From Xylaria sp. FL1777 (lineage: Eukaryota > Ascomycota > Sordariomycetes > Xylariales > Xylariaceae): a stretch of 64,000 nucleotides of DNA. This document shows, one piece after another, positions 9,706-22,740 of this stretch. The position numbers were made by a program, and so were the translations under genes. Below the pieces are notes generated by a model that made no database searches, was not told the DNA's origin, and worked only from the letters and a program-made list of their open reading frames with translations. How positions within the stretch are numbered: position 1 is the first letter of the stretch; the number at the start of each line of letters is the position of its first letter. The stretch is from NCBI GenBank assembly GCA_022578965.1, contig MU400656.1:1-64000 (forward strand), in the 5' to 3' direction.

Positions 9706-11087
9706 GTAAGTTATAATAGCTTTAACTTATTATATTACCTAAAAACTAAAATTTATATATTAATATTTAAAAGCTTTAACTTTTTTATAGTTTTGCTTTT
9801 TTTTTTTTTACTTTAATAAAAACTAATATTTAACTTTTTATTTTTAGACTTAAGTTATAGCAGACTTTTTTTAGCGCTTTTTATGTAATTATACTTAGTA
9901 TATAATTTTAGAACTAAATATAAATCTTAATAAAAAAACAAAACTATTATATAATAAGTTTAATAAGTTTTGTTTTACTAAAACGCAAATATATAAAAGT
10001 TTTTAATTTATAACCGAAAATACTCGAACTTATATAAAGAATAAAGAACTTTTTTCTATAAACATTAATTAGCAACTAAGCAAAGGATTTAATAACTAAG
10101 TTTTAAAAAAATTTAGGCTGCGTTAACTTTTACGCTATATTATAATTCTGGTTTTTTTAAGTAGATTTTGGTTTGCTGTTATTTATAACTATATTTTTTT
10201 TTTTGCTATAATATTTAATTTAGAGCTACTTAGTGCAAAATAACGTACTTAAGCTTTTAAAGCTAACTTTATTACTTTTTTATAGCAAAGTTATATTTTT
10301 ATATTTAAATACTATATATTTAAGTAAACCAAAAGTTATAAATAAACTTAATACAAAAAGTGGGCCAATAGTTAGTATATTTTAAAATTTATTTAAGCTT
10401 ATATACAAAAAGGTTATTATAATTAAACAGTTTTAAAACATTACTTTTTTTATTTTATATGCTAAAATTAATTCTAAAAATATTTAATGTTATACTACTA
10501 AGCTTAGCAAAATATTATTAAGCTAATTTTATAGCTAAAACTAAATAAGTCCAAGTTAAATTAATATGCCAAAAAAAATGTAAATATATTTAAAAAAAAA
10601 CAAAAACAATACAAAAAAAAGATTTATGCACTTAATAAATTAATGCAATATAATTTATTAGTTTTAAAAAAATACAAAAGTAAAGTTATTAAACTTATTA
10701 ATTATACAGAAAAAAAAAGTATATTTATAAACGTTATAAAGTTTAAAAATCTTACTGCTGTTTATAAAACTTTAGCTTTTGCTAACTTTAATTTTGCTAT
10801 TATTTATAGTTATTTAAAAAATATAGTTCTTATTTAGTAAAGTTATTAATGCTAAAAAAAAATCTATAGTTTTTTATTCTTTTTAAAAAATAATACATAA
10901 GAACTAAATATTTATAACTTAACAAATAACTTAAAAATACTACTAAAAAAGCTTTTATTAAAACGTTTATGTTATGATTGCTAGTTGCTTTAATTGCTAA
11001 AAATCTATAAATAGCAAAAGAACTAAAAAACATTATTTTAACTATTTTTTAAACCTTTTAGTTTTATAAGTTATAAATATATAAACT
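9706..11087. other. AT-rich DNA without a supported gene
   Basis: Open frames at 10643-10837 (+) and 10830-11033 (-) overlap tail to tail. They encode Lys/Ile/Asn-rich peptides of 64-67 residues with no recognisable motif, which is what this base composition produces by chance. No repeats stand out. Confidence 0.5.
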
Positions 11088-12230
11088 ATGCTATTAAGCA
11101 ATAGATTTAAAGCTATTATAAAAGCAAAAAGTAAAATAATAACTTACTTAGAAGCTAAACTTTTAAAACATATAGATTTTTTAGTAATACTTAAGTTTAT
11201 TAAAGAAAAAATTATGTTTTAACACAAAGTTCTTATTAAAATTAAGTATAATAATAGCTTTAAGTTTAAAGAAAAAATAAAAAATGCAGTAAACACTTTA
11301 AAATATAAAATAAACTATAGCTTTGCTTATTATTTTTAAGCTTAAAGCTTTATTAAAAAAAGCTATAAACTAATAAAGAAAAGCTTTATATAAGTAACAA
11401 ATAAAACTAGAAAAAATTAGCCAAATTATTTAAACTTAGTAGTATAAGCAGATTATACTTTTATATGCTATTATAACTATAGCTTATATAAGCTAGTATA
11501 TAAAAAAATGCTAATTTTACTAGTAAAAAATGTAATATTAACGTAAAAAATAATTAAATAACAAAATAGTACCTTTTATAAAGATTTTATTAAAGCTAAA
11601 GTTAAACAGCTAAAATGCTATAACTAGAATATTATAAAGGTTAAAGCAATTATAACTAAAAAAAAAAAATTAGCTATAAAAACTAAATCTTAAAAAAACG
11701 CTTATAAAATTAAATAACTACTTAAAAAAAGCTTGCTTGTTTTTTTTTATAATACTATGTTTTTAATAAATAAGTTTAACAATAAAAAACTGCTATATTA
11801 ATAAATTAGCTTTTATTAAGTTAAAAAAAAAGTTAATTATAAATAATACTAACTAGCAGAATTATTAGAAAAAAAATTAAAAAAGTTGTTTTTTGCCGAA
11901 AAGTTAAAGCAATTTATATAAAATAACTAAAGGTACTAAAAGCTAAAAAATCCTAATTTTAATATATAAACTACTAGCGTAATAGCTATTTATTAAAAAG
12001 CTAACTAAAACAATAAAGCTTTTAACGATTAAAGCTATAGCAGTTAAGCCGCAAAAAGCAAAAAAAATATAACAAGTTATATAAGCTCTTTAAGTTTAAA
12101 AGGCCGCAGTATAGCTTTTAGCGCTTTAAATATTTTAAGCGCTAAAAAATATAACAGCTTACTTTATTCTTTTTAGCTACTATATTATAAAGCGCCTTAA
12201 AAAGTAATAACTAATAAAAGCTAAAGCAAT
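11088..12230 (+). pseudogene. Unidentified worn coding-like frame
   Basis: From the ATG at 11088 one frame stays readable through TAA/TAG stops for several hundred bases. The first 44 codons are uninterrupted, and the next ~40 codons also lack stops. No TGA was seen in the part I read. The peptide is Lys-rich with helical character (for example YLEAKLLKHIDFLVILKF) and matches no family I recognise. Around 12030-12200 a relatively C/G-rich patch stays open in a neighbouring frame for more than 40 codons, suggesting an indel. This may be an inactivated transposon protein, but chance cannot be excluded at this composition. The 3' limit is approximate. Confidence 0.3.
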
Positions 12231-12660
12231 AGATTTTTTTTTCTTTATTTTTTGTTTTTTTATTAATTGTTTTATTTTTTATTTTTACTAATTGCATAAG
12301 TTTATATAATTAAGTTATAATGCATAAAACCATTTTACCTTGCTTAAAATTAAGCGTATTTTTTATAGCTTTTTTTTATTAGTTTTATATTTGTTAGTTT
12401 TATAGTAACCTATTTGTTAGCACTTTTTTTACTATTATATTAAGAACATAGGTTTTTATTTTATTTTAACGTTTTTTGGATGGCTTAATAGCTTAGTTCT
12501 AGTGTAGATTATTATTGCTTTTTTTTAAAAATGCGTAAAAACAAAAAAAACAAAAGTAAGAATTGCTTATTAGTTTTAATTACCTAAGTTTATTTTGCTG
12601 TACTAACGCTTATATATAAGTTTTTTTACTTTTGATTGTTTAGTTATTTTTGTTTAGAAC

Positions 12661-12975
12661 TAAATAGTGCTTTTTGCTTTTAGTTTAGACTATTTAATAC
12701 TTAACGGAAATTTTAAGACTGCTAAAAAGCAAAAAACACTATTATTGCACTTTGTAAAGTTATTAGTTTATATTTTATATGCTTAAACTACTAGCAATAA
12801 TTTAAAGCTACTATTAAACAATAATAAATACTTAGTAAAACAACGAACGCTTAAGCAAAATTTAAGGCAGGCTTAACTAAAGCAAGATTTTACTACAGAA
12901 AACTAAGCAGAAGTATTTATTTATACAAAGCTAAGAAAATAAAAACTAAAAGAAAAACAAAAAGGAAATTTAATA
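12661..12975 (+). pseudogene. Unidentified coding relic, C-terminal coiled-coil-like piece
   Basis: One frame (codons in phase with 12721) reads about 105 residues broken by five in-frame stops, each of which would be Gln if C-to-T changed. The readable peptide has a basic segment (NGNFKTAKKQKT at about 12699-12734), then a Leu-rich part. It ends in a heptad-like, strongly charged stretch (KQRTLKQNLRQA at about 12838-12873, and KLKEKQKGN). That order (short linker, helix, basic coiled coil) resembles the C-terminal tail of fungal pogo/Fot1-type transposases. I saw no DDE catalytic motif upstream, so the family call is only a guess. Confidence 0.3.
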
Positions 12976-12999
12976 ATTTAGTATTAATAATTCTTATTT

Positions 13000-15250
13000 T
13001 GTATATTTTAAGCTTTTTGTTATAAAGGTTTTATATATTTGCTTTTATAAGTGTTAAAACTTAACTTTTTATATAATAATTATTTTTTTTTTATTTATTA
13101 TGCTTAGAAAAAAGTTTGTAAACTATGCAATAAGAAAAAATAATTGCAAATTATATTAAAAAAAGCATTGCTATATAAGCAGATCGTTTAATTTTTTTAT
13201 CTTATTTTACTTTATGTAATTTATTTAATTTATTTTTTTGATTATTTCTTAAAACATTAAAGCGTTATATTAATTTTTTAAGCAATACTGAATTATTGCT
13301 TATTAATATAACATATAACGAGCTAAGCAATAAAATTAGCTTAAAAGAAACAATTTAATTTGCGTTTTAATTTAGTTCTTTTTTTAGTTAAACAAATAAA
13401 GAAATTTCCGGATAAAGTTATTTGTTTTTTAAAGTTTTCGAGCGTAAAATCCTTTTTAATTGTTATAGTTATTATGCTAGCTTTAAAATATTTAGCTATA
13501 TTACTTTAAGACTTATAAAATAAACAGTTATATAACTAAATAATAAACGCGCAATTAGTATATGCATTAAATCTTTATTTTAAAATAGTGTAGCAAAGAA
13601 AAAAAAAGTAAAGTTTTATATACTTTTTGCTTTTAGTTATTATTAGTATTTGCTTATAATGCTTATAAAGTATAGCATTTTAAATTCTAAATAACTATAT
13701 AAATATAGCTATAAGCTAACAGAAATTACAGAAAATTTAATATATATATTTGCTTTAAGAACTGCTTTTAGTTGCTTTTATATATAATAAGCAAGCTTTT
13801 AAATACTACTGCTTTTTTACTTAAGTAAAGCTAGCTTAAATATATTAATTTATATAATATTCAAAAAAAAAATTATAATTAACTTTTTATTGAATATATT
13901 TGCTGCTAGTATTACTACTAAAAATTTTAATTTTTAAACAGCTTAATGCTTAGTTATATAAAAAAAAAAAAAGTTAGCTAAATAAAAAAAACAAGATTTA
14001 AAGAAAAAAAAAGCATATATATTTTGCTATTTGTTAGTAAACTTGATTTTTTGAATATTATAAATAGAACTATTTGTTAGCTAAGCAGTATTAATTTTCT
14101 AAATGTTAGTAAATTGCTATAATGCTTTTTAATCGTTTAAAATTCTATTAATAACGTAAGAATTTTTTTTTGCGTGCTTAGTTAAGCAAAAATTAATTGT
14201 ACTACTTAAGGCCAGAAAATCTATAACGAAAGCGTAAACTAAGTAATCTAAAAACTTAAGCGCTAAAATAAAAAATTGCAGAAAAAGTCAAAGCTTTAAA
14301 ACTATACAAAAAAAAATAGATTAAAAAAAAAAACAAGCTTTTTTTTTATATTTAGCAAAGCTTAAGTTATTTACTTTGCTATTAATTATAACAGTTGTTT
14401 AAAAAAAGTAAGTTATAAATATATTAAAAAAAAATTAAAAAGTAACTATTTAACTAACTAAGACTACTTTACTTGCTTATTTTTTAATTAATATTAATGC
14501 AAACATATAAAAAATAATTATTATAAGAACATTTAGCAATTAATAGTTTATTTTAGCAATAAAATAATTAATCGATAAATTAAAAATAGTATAATAAGTT
14601 TGTAAAAAAAAAGTGCGCTAGTTTAAAGCTATATATTTTAGCTTTTTTTTTATTATATTTGCTTTATTAAACCTTTTATTTATACTTAATTTTATTATTT
14701 TATTTACTTAATAAATTCTAACTTCTTACATTTTATATAAATGTTTTTAGCATTTATATTTAGAAGATCTTATAATTACTAAAAAGTAATAATTTAAATT
14801 AGCAATTAAAAATATTAAACTATATATAGCAAGTAGTATTAACTTTAATACTTATATTTTATACTTTTTACTTAAATATATGATACTATTTGCTTTTATA
14901 TTTTTAATTTATATTAAGTTTTTTAACTTGTTTGCACTTTTTATTTAACTATAAAACATAGCAAATATATATATATGCTTAAATATTAATAAGGATTACT
15001 TTTATTATACGTATATGCTTTTAATTATTATATTTTTTATTTTTAAAGAAATTATTAGTACTATAAATTAGCTAAAAATAGTATTATCTCTTTTTAAAAG
15101 CACTAGTAAGCTGCTACTTTATGCTAAAAAATATAAGCTTTAAGCATAATAAATAGCAAAACAAAAAATAAAAAAAAAAAGAAAAAAAAACAAGTATATA
15201 TATGCAGACCTTATAACTAGCTATAAAGAGCTTTTTTTTAAAAACTAAAG
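13000..15250. other. AT-rich DNA, nothing recognised
   Basis: No tandem repeat, inverted repeat or convincing reading frame was found. Alternating A-rich and T-rich patches are consistent with strongly decayed repeats. Confidence 0.45.
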
Positions 15251-15254
15251 GCTT

Positions 15255-17340
15255 TTTAAAAACAGCTCTAAAAAAAAACTAGTGTTTATTAATAGCTTAA
15301 AGTATAAAAAATATTTAGCTTGTATGCTTTTTTTGTAAATTAATAAGCCAAATGCAAAAAATGTTTAGCTAAAAAACATGTTGCTTTTTTTAGTTAACGT
15401 TTTTTTAAAATCTGTTTTAAAGTTTTTTTTTACTAAAAAAGAAGTAACCTTTATAAAGTGCTTGTTTTTTGAAAACCTAAAAAAAAGCAAAAAAGTAGTA
15501 CTAAAAAACCGCTTTAGCTATTTGTTCTCTAAAAATAATAAAGCTTGCTAGGACTTTTTTTTAAACTTAGTTTAATAAATATAAAAAAAATTAATATTTG
15601 TAATATATAAAAAATATTATAATAAAAAAACGTTAAAATATTAGTGGTTTATAGTACATGTAATTCTAAAAAAGAATATTTACTTTTTTAATTCGGTGCA
15701 TAGTAAAAAAACAATTATTTTTTAGAAAAAAGTTTATTTAATATACTTTATTATATAGAATTGCTTAGTAAACATAAATAAAATGCTACTTTATATGCTT
15801 AAACTAACAAAAGGATTTTTAAGGAAATTTTTATAAATTATAAGCTAAATGTTTAAGTTTATAGCTATAAAAAGTTTTATAATGCTAATATAGTTTTTAT
15901 TTATAATTAAAGATTATTGCAATAATAATAACTTATGTTTTAATAAGTTTAATGTTATATTTATAAAATCTTTAATAGTTTTAGCAATAAAGCTAAAACT
16001 ACATAAAAAATAAAAACTTATAACATAAAAGCTAAACATTTTGCAGTTAATGTTTATAAAAGCTTTAAAAAAGCTACTATTAAAAAAAGCTTTAAACGAT
16101 TATTAAAAAAATAATAATTTTAAACACTTTAATGAGTTTAAGCTTTACAATAAATAAGAACTAGTTTATTGTTTCTTGCTAAATAAAGTTTTAAAAACAA
16201 TATATAAAAATAACAAGCAGTAATAGCTAAAAACCTTTTTTTTAAAGCAACAAATAGCTGCTAAAAAAACTTACTAGTATAAACAAAAGTATTTAAATTA
16301 CTAAAAAAGTTTTATTGTTTTTAGCTGTTATAAGAACTTTTATAAAGTAAACATAGTGTTATAAAGGTTTAAAGCTATTTATATTACGAACGTTTTTATA
16401 AAGCTAAACGCTAAAAAATAGCTAAATAAGCATAAATTAAAAGCTTTATTAAATATATTGCTTTAGCTATATATAAATAAAGAAAGCAAAACTTTAAAAA
16501 TAAGTATTAAGCTTAAGTATAGCTAATTTATAAAAAACCTTTTTATAAACTAACAAAATACAAAATAAACTGCAATAATTGCTAGAACTTTTTAAATAAA
16601 ATATTTTATAATAAAATATTGCTTAAATAATTATTAAATTATTATTTTTATTAATACTATTTTAAAAGTAGTATATATTTTAAACTTTAAGCATATTATT
16701 AATAAAAACAACAAACAAGTTTTTTAAAGATTACAAAAATATTAAGCAATAAAGCATTTTAATATAAAGGTTGTTTTAAGCTATTTTATACTTTTTTGCT
16801 TTCTTTAGCGCAACATTTATATATGCAGATTTTTTAAGCTTTTATATTTATACTGCATATTTTGCAACTTAACAAACTAGTTTTTAAAAAAAAGCATTAA
16901 TAATTAAAAAAGTTATATATAGCTTATTGTTTTTATAAAAAAAAGCCTTAAAAAGCACTTTAGCTTTAAATTACTAAAAAATCTATGCTTATTGCTTTTA
17001 ATAAGCGCTAAGCTTTATAAACTTTTATAAGCACTAAATGTAATTTTTTTTAGATTTAAAAAGATAGCTTTTATTTTATTAAGCACTAAAAATGCAAGAA
17101 ACAAAAGCAAAACGCTAAAAAGAAAGCTAAATACTAATTGTTTTGTTTTTTTAATACTTTTTACTTTAAAGCGTAAAAAGAATTTCTAGCAAAAAGAACT
17201 AACGCTTATACTAAAGAAGTTTTATTATAAGCAATATAAAAACGTTTTAAAAGTGCAAAATTATTTTGCTACAAATATACTTACAAATATTTTTTCTTTT
17301 AAGTATAGCAAGCTAAATATAAGACTTAGCTAAGCTTAAT
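15255..17340 (+). pseudogene. Long unidentified coding-like frame (~700 codons, many stops)
   Basis: A single frame (codon starts at multiples of 3) can be read from about 15255 to 17340 with about 40 TAA/TAG stops and no TGA, roughly 6% of codons. I would expect nearer 10% by chance at this composition. The opening ~105 codons contain only three stops, with a clear run from 15378 to 15557 (for example EVTFIKCLFFENLKKSKKVV). Towards the end there are Cys- and Lys-rich pieces (TLKRKLNTNCFVF near 17130). No RT, DDE, tyrosine-recombinase or helicase motif could be recognised. Likely the corpse of a transposon ORF or another repeated gene, but its identity is open and both ends are approximate. 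Confidence 0.4.
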
Positions 17341-17668
17341 AGTTTAAAAAAAAAAAAGTATAAACTTTTTATAAGCACTTTTTTAAAAAAAACGCTAAGC
17401 ACTTTTAAAAGCTTTTGTTTATATATTTAAATATGTAAAAAGGCTAAAACTAGTTTTAACGAAGCTAAAATGCTTTTATAAGTGCTAAAACTTAAGCTAC
17501 TTTTAAACGTAGTAAAAAAAATAAAAAAAAACTTATAAAACTAAATAAACAAAGAAAAATAATATTAACTTTGTTCAAAAAACATTAATAATAAAAAGAA
17601 CTTTATAATTATAAGTATTAAAATAAACTAAAAATAGCTATATCTTAATAAAAAAAAATTAAAATAAA

Positions 17669-17963
17669 ATAAAGTAGTTAAACAAGCTAACTAGCTAATT
17701 AAAGTAAGTTTAAGCTAAGTTATATAGTAGAAATAAAAGTATAAGTATTGCATTAAATTTAAAAGCATAAACTTAAACATTACAAACAATATAATAAAAA
17801 TTAGCTATAGTTGCTTTATTTATATTATTAAATAGCCTTTTTATTAATTGTTTTATTTTTTAATTTATATATAGCTTAATTGCTTAAATGCATAAGTTAT
17901 AATTTATTTTTTTGTAATTAAAGTGTTATAGTAGATTTAACGCAATTATACTGCTTTATTTTA
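17669..17963 (+). repeat. 300-bp interspersed repeat family, copy 3
   Basis: This is a full copy in forward orientation, inverted relative to copies 2 and 4. It opens with AAAGTAGTTAAACAAGC and ends CTGCTTTATTTTAG. It is more strongly C-to-T converted than copy 1 (for example ATAGCCTTTTTATT against ATAGCCCTTTAATT). With copy 4 it forms a 295-bp inverted pair enclosing 7.1 kb, and with copy 2 an inverted pair enclosing 9.8 kb. Confidence 0.85.
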
Positions 17964-20900
17964 GTAAATAAGCCAAAAAAAAAATAGTTACAAAGTTCTT
18001 AAAAAAGAAATTTATTATATATTTAGTAATTTAGCGTTATAGTAAAGTTACAGTATTTAATACATAATAAATTTTATAATTGCTTTACTTTTTAATTAAA
18101 TATATTACTTTTTTGCTTTTATAGTTTTATGTTTAAAATTTAATGCTGCTACTTTTAATGCTTTATTATATTATGCTTTACTTAAAAAACTATAGTTAGT
18201 ATTTTATAATAAGCAGCTTTTTAAAGTTTATAATTAGTAGTTTGCTTTATAATAAATACTTAAGTTTTGCTTAGTAATTATAATAAACCTTTTTTAGTTT
18301 AATAAAAAGCTTAGTTTATTACTGCTTTATATTTAAAGCTTACTATTATTATGCTAATATAGCTAACTATAAATTAATTAATTTTTTAGCTATATTATAA
18401 TAACTAAGCTTTTTTATATTTAAGACTTATTTAGCTATTTTATGTATGTTTTTTTTTTTAGGTTACTATAATAATTAGTATTTTAGTTAAAATTTTATTT
18501 GCTTTCTTAATTTACTGCAAGCGCTATTATATATAGTGCACTAGTTTATAAAAAGCTAAATTATTTCTTTTAGCTATTTATACTAGCATATTAATAACTT
18601 TTGTTTAAGTATTTTTTATATTAATAAATATGCTTTAAATACTGCATATATATTAGCAAAAAGTATTATATTTTTTTTATTAATTTTAAGTAAAATTATT
18701 TTAAAAATTTAAGCATAAAATAATAAGTCTTGCATAATATAATTAAAGCAGCTATAGTATATAATTTGCAGCCGTAAAATAAATTAATAAAAACAAAGCT
18801 AACATTAACGTACAAATTATAAAAATGCTTTGCTTTTTTTTATTTAAACTATAAGCATAAGTATTAATACTAATGCTACATTTTTTATTAATTTTTTAAT
18901 TTATTTATAGTATAGCACTACTATTATTAATTTAGCTAATTAAGTTTGTTGCAAACCTTTTATTATAACTATAATGCAATAAACGTAATTATTAACTTTA
19001 AAGCTTTAAATATATTGCAAATTATATTATAAAAAAGTATATAAAGCTTATTGCTAAACATAAGCAGCAGCAAATAAACAACTAAAAACATTTTTTTAGC
19101 TTACTTTATAAGATTTTAAAGCAGCAATAATATTTATTGCTTTTTAACAAAAGTTATTTTAGGTTTATTATATATTAACTAACTTAAAAGCATTAATATT
19201 TTTAGCAAGCAGCGCTATATAATTAATATAAACATTATAGCTTTTAAAAACTTTATTTATAGCTTAAAGCTTTATACTTATAAAATAATCTCGGAAAACT
19301 TCTATAAATACTTATATTTTATATATATAATAGTTAGCTTTAACTACATTTATAATTTATAGCATATAAGTTTTGTTTATTTAGCAGATTTAGCAATCAA
19401 GATTTCTTAAATTTTGTTTAGCATAGCGCAAAAAACCTAAATAACTAAAGCATTTTAATTATAGCAGATAGTTTAATAACTTAAGCATTAATAAGCAGCT
19501 TAAACATTTAAAAAACAAAAAATCTTAGCGTAATAAATAATTGTTATAATAAACAAAATTATTAAAACAAAATAAAACAAACAAATATATACATATATAT
19601 ATAAATAAATAATATTTAATGTAGCACTGCGCAATAGTAAAAGTTATTAAAGTACTTAAGTATTATTAATATATAATAAATATTTAAGTAAATAATAAGT
19701 ATTAATTAAAGCTTAAATTACTTATAAAAGCTACTTTTATAGTTATAACACTATTAAAAACTTATAATATAATAAAAGCTATTATATTATAACCTATAAA
19801 ATAAAAAATATAAAATCTAGTTACAAAAGCTAAATGCACTTTTACGTTAAAAAAATAAAAGCTAGTTTTAAGTTAACTGCTAAAAGTAAAGCACTATTTT
19901 GCTTTAGCTAACTAAAGTTTTAAAAATAAGCATTAATTTAATGTATAAAAATGCTTTCTAAACTTTTTTATAAACATTAGCGCTTTTGTTTTTTAAACTT
20001 AAGTATATATATTCTATAGCTAAAACTATAGCTTATTTTTCTATTAGTAAATATTTATACAAACTGTAAGCTTTTTTAAAAATGCTATGCTTAAGTTAAG
20101 TTTTTAAAACTTTTATAGTAATGTTTTTTAAAAGTTTAAAGATTAAAATACTGCAAATTTGCTATGCTTTATAAAAAACTGTTTTAATTTTATAAAAAAA
20201 AAAGATCTTATTATAAATTCTTTTTATTTTAGAAAAGTTCTAAAAAAGTGCTATTTTTTTATAATACTATATTTTAGTTAGTAATGCTGCTTTTTACTAA
20301 ATAAAGTTAGTTGTACAAAGCTTTTCTAAAAAAGTAGCTAATTGTTTAGCAGTTAATTAAGTACTTTTAAAAGTAATACTAAAACATAAATATATGTTTT
20401 AATAGATGCTATTTTGTTAAAATAGCATAAGATTTTTTAAGTAATAGCTTGCTTTTTTTAAAGCTTGCTTTTTTTACTTATAGAATCTAAGTAAAACAGT
20501 GCTATTAAATAATACGTTATTTTTAAAATAAATCTTTTTATTTTTTATTTTGTATATTATGTTTAAGATTATTGTTTTATTTTTTATTAATTTGTTAGTT
20601 TTAAAGGCTTAAAAAGTTAATAGTATTTAAATTAAGGCTATAATTAAGTTATTTTTGTTGCCCGATTTATATGCAGGATTTTTAGTTTTTACGATTGTTA
20701 ATCTTTTAGCGTTTTTTTGCTTTAATGTTTTTTTTATTGCAACTAAAAGTATTTCAAATAATTAATTATTATTAAAAGCAGCGCAAACCTTTTTATTATT
20801 TTGTATCCTTAAGTTTTTAAAAAATTTAATATTTTCTTATATAAAAAAAGTTAAAAAAACTGCTAACGTTATAACATTATATAAGTTTTAATTCTTCTAA

Positions 20901-21299
20901 AAGTTTATATTTGTATATTTCTTTAAATTGCATATTTTTAATTTTTCTTTTGTTGCTTTTTGCTAATCGTTAGATTTTCTATTTAAAGTCTAAAACTTTT
21001 GTGCTTTATGCAGCTTTTTTGCTAAGCTAGTAGTTTAGCAAATATATATTAGTTTTTTAATTGCTAACATTTTTAAGTTTTTAAGTTTAAGCTTTTAATA
21101 TAGTTTATTACTAGTATAATAATCTGGCTTGTTCTTAATATTATATTAGCTATTATATAAAAGCTTTAAAAATATAAACTTATTTAAGATTTTATAATAA
21201 AGTTTATTTTTAGTAACAAAAAATAAATAGCTTGTTTTTTGCTAACTATATACAGCAGAAAAAATAACAATCTTTTATTTATTTAAATAATAGTTTTAA
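17964..21299. other. AT-rich degenerate DNA, nothing recognised
   Basis: No intact frame and no clear tandem repeat. A short duplicated AAGCTTGCTTTTTT motif lies at about 20450-20480. On the minus strand between 20850 and 20420 a Gln/Asn/Lys-rich frame with very many TAA/TAG stops can be read. It may continue the relic at 21300-22740, but I cannot support a boundary. Confidence 0.4.
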
Positions 21300-22740
21300 A
21301 GCATTTAATACATTTAATAAAATTGCTAGTTTAGTTAAATCTTTTTTAAGTTATATTAGTATTTTAAGTAGTAAAGCTGTTTTTATTAACAAAAAAGTTT
21401 ATAATAATGCTAAATTATGCTTTAGAGTTAATAATTTTAGTAATATTACTTTTATAAATCTTGTTTTTTATTTTTATAGTAAGCTTTAAGCAAAGTTATA
21501 TAAATTTTTTTAGCTTTGTAACGCTTAAAAAAGTAGCTAAAATATTCCGCGGTTCTATTAATAAAGCTATTATAAAACATAGATCTAAAAAGCTTATATA
21601 TTTTTAGTTAAAATAATTTGTTAAACTTAAGTTTTCTTTATTGTAAAATTTATACTTTAGTGTTTTTTTAAATAAGTTTAAGCTGCTACTATTAGTATAA
21701 TTGTTATGTTTTTTATAAATCTTTAGTTTAAAAAAATCAAAGCTTTAGCTTATGCTTTATAAAATTATTAATGCTAGTTATATTAGCTCTTTAAGCTTAT
21801 TTACTTCTTTTAGCGTTATTAATATAAAATTAGCACTAAGCTAAAGTTTAATTAAAAATACTACTTTTTTAAAAAGCAGCAAAAGTATAATAATTAGCAA
21901 CTTTTATTTTTTTAGGTTATTTTTAAATAATGAATATATAGTGTTATATTAATTTAGAATTTTTAAAAGCATTTTGTTAAACTTTAACTTATTTTTTAAC
22001 GTTTAAAGATTTAAAGCAATATAAGCAAAAAACAATATTACTTAATTATTTTATTAGTTTTAATTATAAATAACCTTTATTATTTTATAGCAACGCTTTT
22101 TTAAAAAAGCAGTTATAAAGCTAAGTTAAAGCATATAAATATATATAATAAAACTGTTATAATTTATTTTATTGTTAATTTGCACTACTAGATAGTTTAA
22201 TAAAAAGCTAGTTTTGCAAGTGCTACTTAGCAATTTTTGTTTATTAGGTTAATTAGCTAACTATAATATTAGCTAAAAGTTTGCTTATGCTTTTTTAGCT
22301 GCTATTTATTAAAATTTTATGTTTTTTTCTAAAGAGTTCATGCTTTTATAAAAAAAAGCATTTTTTATGTTTACTTAAGTTAAAATCTTGTGTAATAAAG
22401 TTTTTAATCAAGCTTTATATTTTAATTTATTGCTTTTTTTTTTTAAAACAAGCTATAGCATATTTAGCTTAATTTGTTAATTTAAACTTTTACTAAAGTT
22501 ATTTAAAAGCAGTAATATTGTTTTTAGCATTAGCTTAAGAACTTTTGCTGCTTTAAAATATAATTTAGCTTTTATTTAAGCAATTATTTAAATAAAAATA
22601 TTAAAGTACTTTAAAACTTTTATTATAAAATCTTTAAAAGTAACATTTGTTTTTTTGTTTAAAAAGTTCTTAAACTTTTTAGCTTATATTTTTTTGAATT
22701 TTAAATTTCTTTTTATAAGCTTTGCTTCTTATATTTCTTA
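21300..22740 (-). pseudogene. Unidentified worn coding-like frame
   Basis: Reading the minus strand from 22740 down to 21301 in one frame gives 480 codons with 34 stops, all but one TAA or TAG. Several stretches of 20-40 codons are uninterrupted, for example at 22680-22591, 22200-22129 and 21720-21610. The best part (about 21600-21530) reads SFLDLCFIIALLIEPRNILA, with unusual Pro, Arg and Asp content for this DNA. No domain could be named. The stop rate (7%) is only moderately below chance, so the call rests mainly on residue composition. Confidence 0.3.

Noticed and set aside
10643..11033. Convergent 64- and 67-residue frames
   Set aside because: No motif; Lys/Asn/Ile composition is typical of chance frames here.
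15255..17340. Identification of the long relic as a tyrosine-recombinase captain of a giant Starship element
   Set aside because: I could not find the expected Arg-His-Arg-Tyr pattern or other family landmarks, so no family name is given.
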